Assembly (NCBI GenBank): GCA_944363005.1
Contig: CALVTV010000011.1
Coordinates: 1 to 6,014, forward strand
Origin: an uncultured Clostridia bacterium
Lineage (GTDB): Bacteria > Bacillota > Clostridia > Christensenellales > Aristaeellaceae
DNA length: 6,014 nucleotides
Direction: 5' to 3'
The notes below the pieces were generated by a model, which saw only the letters and a list, made by a program, of their open reading frames with translations, was not told where the DNA came from and did not search any database. The position numbers and the translations under genes were made by a program. Positions within the stretch are counted from its first letter, which is position 1. The number at the start of each line of letters is the position of its first letter. This document shows positions 4,889 through 6,014 of the stretch, in pieces.

Positions 4889-6014
4889 ATGGATGTCAAG
4901 GGAAAGCGCGTGCTGGTATGCGGCATGGCGCGCAGCGGCATTGCTGCGGCGCGTCTGCTCAGCGAACTGGGCGCGCAGGTGACGGTGAGCGACCTCAAGG
5001 AGGAGAGCGCGTTTGAAGGCGAGCTCGCCTTTTTGCATGAGATGGGCTGCCGGTTCGCGCTCGGACAGGCGCCGGATGCGTACATTCCGGGGCTGGATCT
5101 GATGGTCATCAGCCCGGGCATTGCCTGGGCGAAGCCGTTCGTGCAGAGCGCCCTGGCGCAGGGCGTGGAGGTCATCGGCGAGTTGGAGCTGGGCGCGCGC
5201 CTGATGCGCGGCGAGCTGGTGGCCATTACGGGCACCAACGGCAAGACGACGACCACGACGCTGGTTGGGGAGATCTTCAAGGCCGCGGGGCGCACGACGC
5301 ATGTGGTGGGCAATATCGGCTATCCGATCACGGCGGCGGCGGGCGCTTCCACCGAGTCGGATGTAACGGTTGCCGAGGTCAGCTCCTATCAGTGCGAGGG
5401 CATCAGCACATTCCATCCGCATGTGGGCGCTGTGCTCAACATCACCGAGGACCACATCGTGCGCCATGGCTCGATGGACGTATATATCGCCATGAAGCGG
5501 CGTATCTTTGCCAAACAGACGGCAGAGGACTTTGCCGTGTTCAACTACGACGACCCCACCTGCCGCAGCATGGCGCAGGGACTGGCGGCGCGCCTTGTCT
5601 GGTTTTCCCGCAAGGAGCCGGTGCCCTGCGGCGCTTATGTCGAGGATGGGCAGATCGTGTTCAACCTGGACGGCAGCAAACAGACGGTCTGCCGGACGCA
5701 GGAAGTGTTCATCCCCGGCCCGCACAACCTGGAAAATGCGCTGGCGGCAGTCGCCGTCACGGGCTGCATGGGCGTTTCCACGACTGTCATGCGCGAGGTT
5801 TTGCGCACATTCCGCGGCGTGGAACACCGCATCGAAACGGTGCGCGAGCTGGATGGGGTGACATGGATCAACGATTCCAAGGGAACCAACGTCGATTCGA
5901 CGCAGAAGGCGATCGATACGATGACGCGGCCGACCGTGCTCATTCTGGGCGGCAGCGATAAAAAGGTCTCCTTCGATCCGCTGGCCCGCTCGATTGCGGA
6001 TGCGCCGATGATTG
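4889..6014 (+). CDS. murD: MurD, UDP-MurNAc-L-Ala:D-glutamate ligase, N-terminal 375 residues
   Basis: A cytoplasmic ATP-dependent Mur ligase that adds D-Glu, the second stem-peptide residue. The frame runs open past the right edge; 375 residues are present and about 75 should be missing for a usual 450. N-terminal nucleotide-binding-like domain (about 1-105, MDVKGKRVLVCGMARSGIAA at the start and VISPGI at 73-78). Central ATPase domain: P-loop GTNGKTTTT (115-123), GNIGYP (141-146), EVSSYQCEGI (163-172), NITEDH (184-189), Lys203 in YIAMKRRIF as the expected carbamylated lysine, and PHNLENALAA (278-287). C-terminal domain: HRIE (313-316), NDSKGTN (328-334) and GGSDKK (354-359); K331, T333 and K358 match E. 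coli K319, T321 and K348 near the D-Glu site. The later D-Glu residues lie outside the window. Val191 stands where DHLDRH-type enzymes have Asp. Stem-peptide order (MurD before MurE) is reversed relative to gene order, as is usual in dcw clusters. Confidence 0.95.
   Translation, partial: MDVKGKRVLVCGMARSGIAAARLLSELGAQVTVSDLKEESAFEGELAFLHEMGCRFALGQAPDAYIPGLDLMVISPGIAWAKPFVQSALAQGVEVIGELELGARLMRGELVAITGTNGKTTTTTLVGEIFKAAGRTTHVVGNIGYPITAAAGASTESDVTVAEVSSYQCEGISTFHPHVGAVLNITEDHIVRHGSMDVYIAMKRRIFAKQTAEDFAVFNYDDPTCRSMAQGLAARLVWFSRKEPVPCGAYVEDGQIVFNLDGSKQTVCRTQEVFIPGPHNLENALAAVAVTGCMGVSTTVMREVLRTFRGVEHRIETVRELDGVTWINDSKGTNVDSTQKAIDTMTRPTVLILGGSDKKVSFDPLARSIADAPMI

Noticed and set aside
3831..5827. 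Minus-strand open frames of 321 and 351 codons opposite mraY and murD
   Set aside because: Both are shadows of well-supported genes, with Arg/His/Gln-rich composition and no motif.

Overview
The window is a dense, single-strand stretch of the division and cell-wall (dcw) cluster, read entirely on the + strand. The order is ftsL (3' end), a SpoVD/PbpB-type class B penicillin-binding protein, murE, mraY and murD (5' part). Gaps between genes are 6, 23, 34 and 17 bases, so this looks like one polycistronic operon. No promoter, terminator, RNA gene, mobile element or CRISPR array is visible, and no gene-free stretch exceeds 34 bases.

The organism is most likely a GC-rich member of the Clostridia (Bacillota), perhaps an uncultured gut or rumen lineage. 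The pointers are: a SpoVD-like N-terminus and two C-terminal PASTA domains on the transpeptidase; cysteines placed like those of clostridial/Bacillus SpoVD proteins; ftsL directly before the PBP gene; murE followed by mraY; and strong GGAGG ribosome-binding sites. Base composition is GC-rich by eye. The meso-diaminopimelate signature (DNPR) in MurE fits a Gram-positive with DAP-type peptidoglycan. Assignment below class level is not possible from this window.

Layout: 1-251, C-terminal part of FtsL, a divisome coiled-coil protein, with an unusual hydrophobic tail. 258-2381, membrane-anchored transpeptidase with a TTG start. 2405-3865, MurE, which adds meso-DAP to UDP-MurNAc-L-Ala-D-Glu. 3900-4871, MraY, which moves phospho-MurNAc-pentapeptide to undecaprenyl phosphate (lipid I). 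4889 to the window end, MurD, which adds D-Glu to UDP-MurNAc-L-Ala. Together they make the lipid-linked precursor (MurD, MurE, MraY) and use the finished lipid II for cross-linking at the septum or spore cortex (FtsL, PBP). murF, which acts between MurE and MraY, is absent here.

The content is a well-known conserved operon and I found no undescribed system. The points worth a second look are fine-scale: the FtsL tail, a candidate redox cysteine pair beside the PBP active site, a swapped acidic residue in a conserved MraY helix, a perfect 20-bp palindrome inside murE, and a near-identical start-site module used for both murE and mraY.
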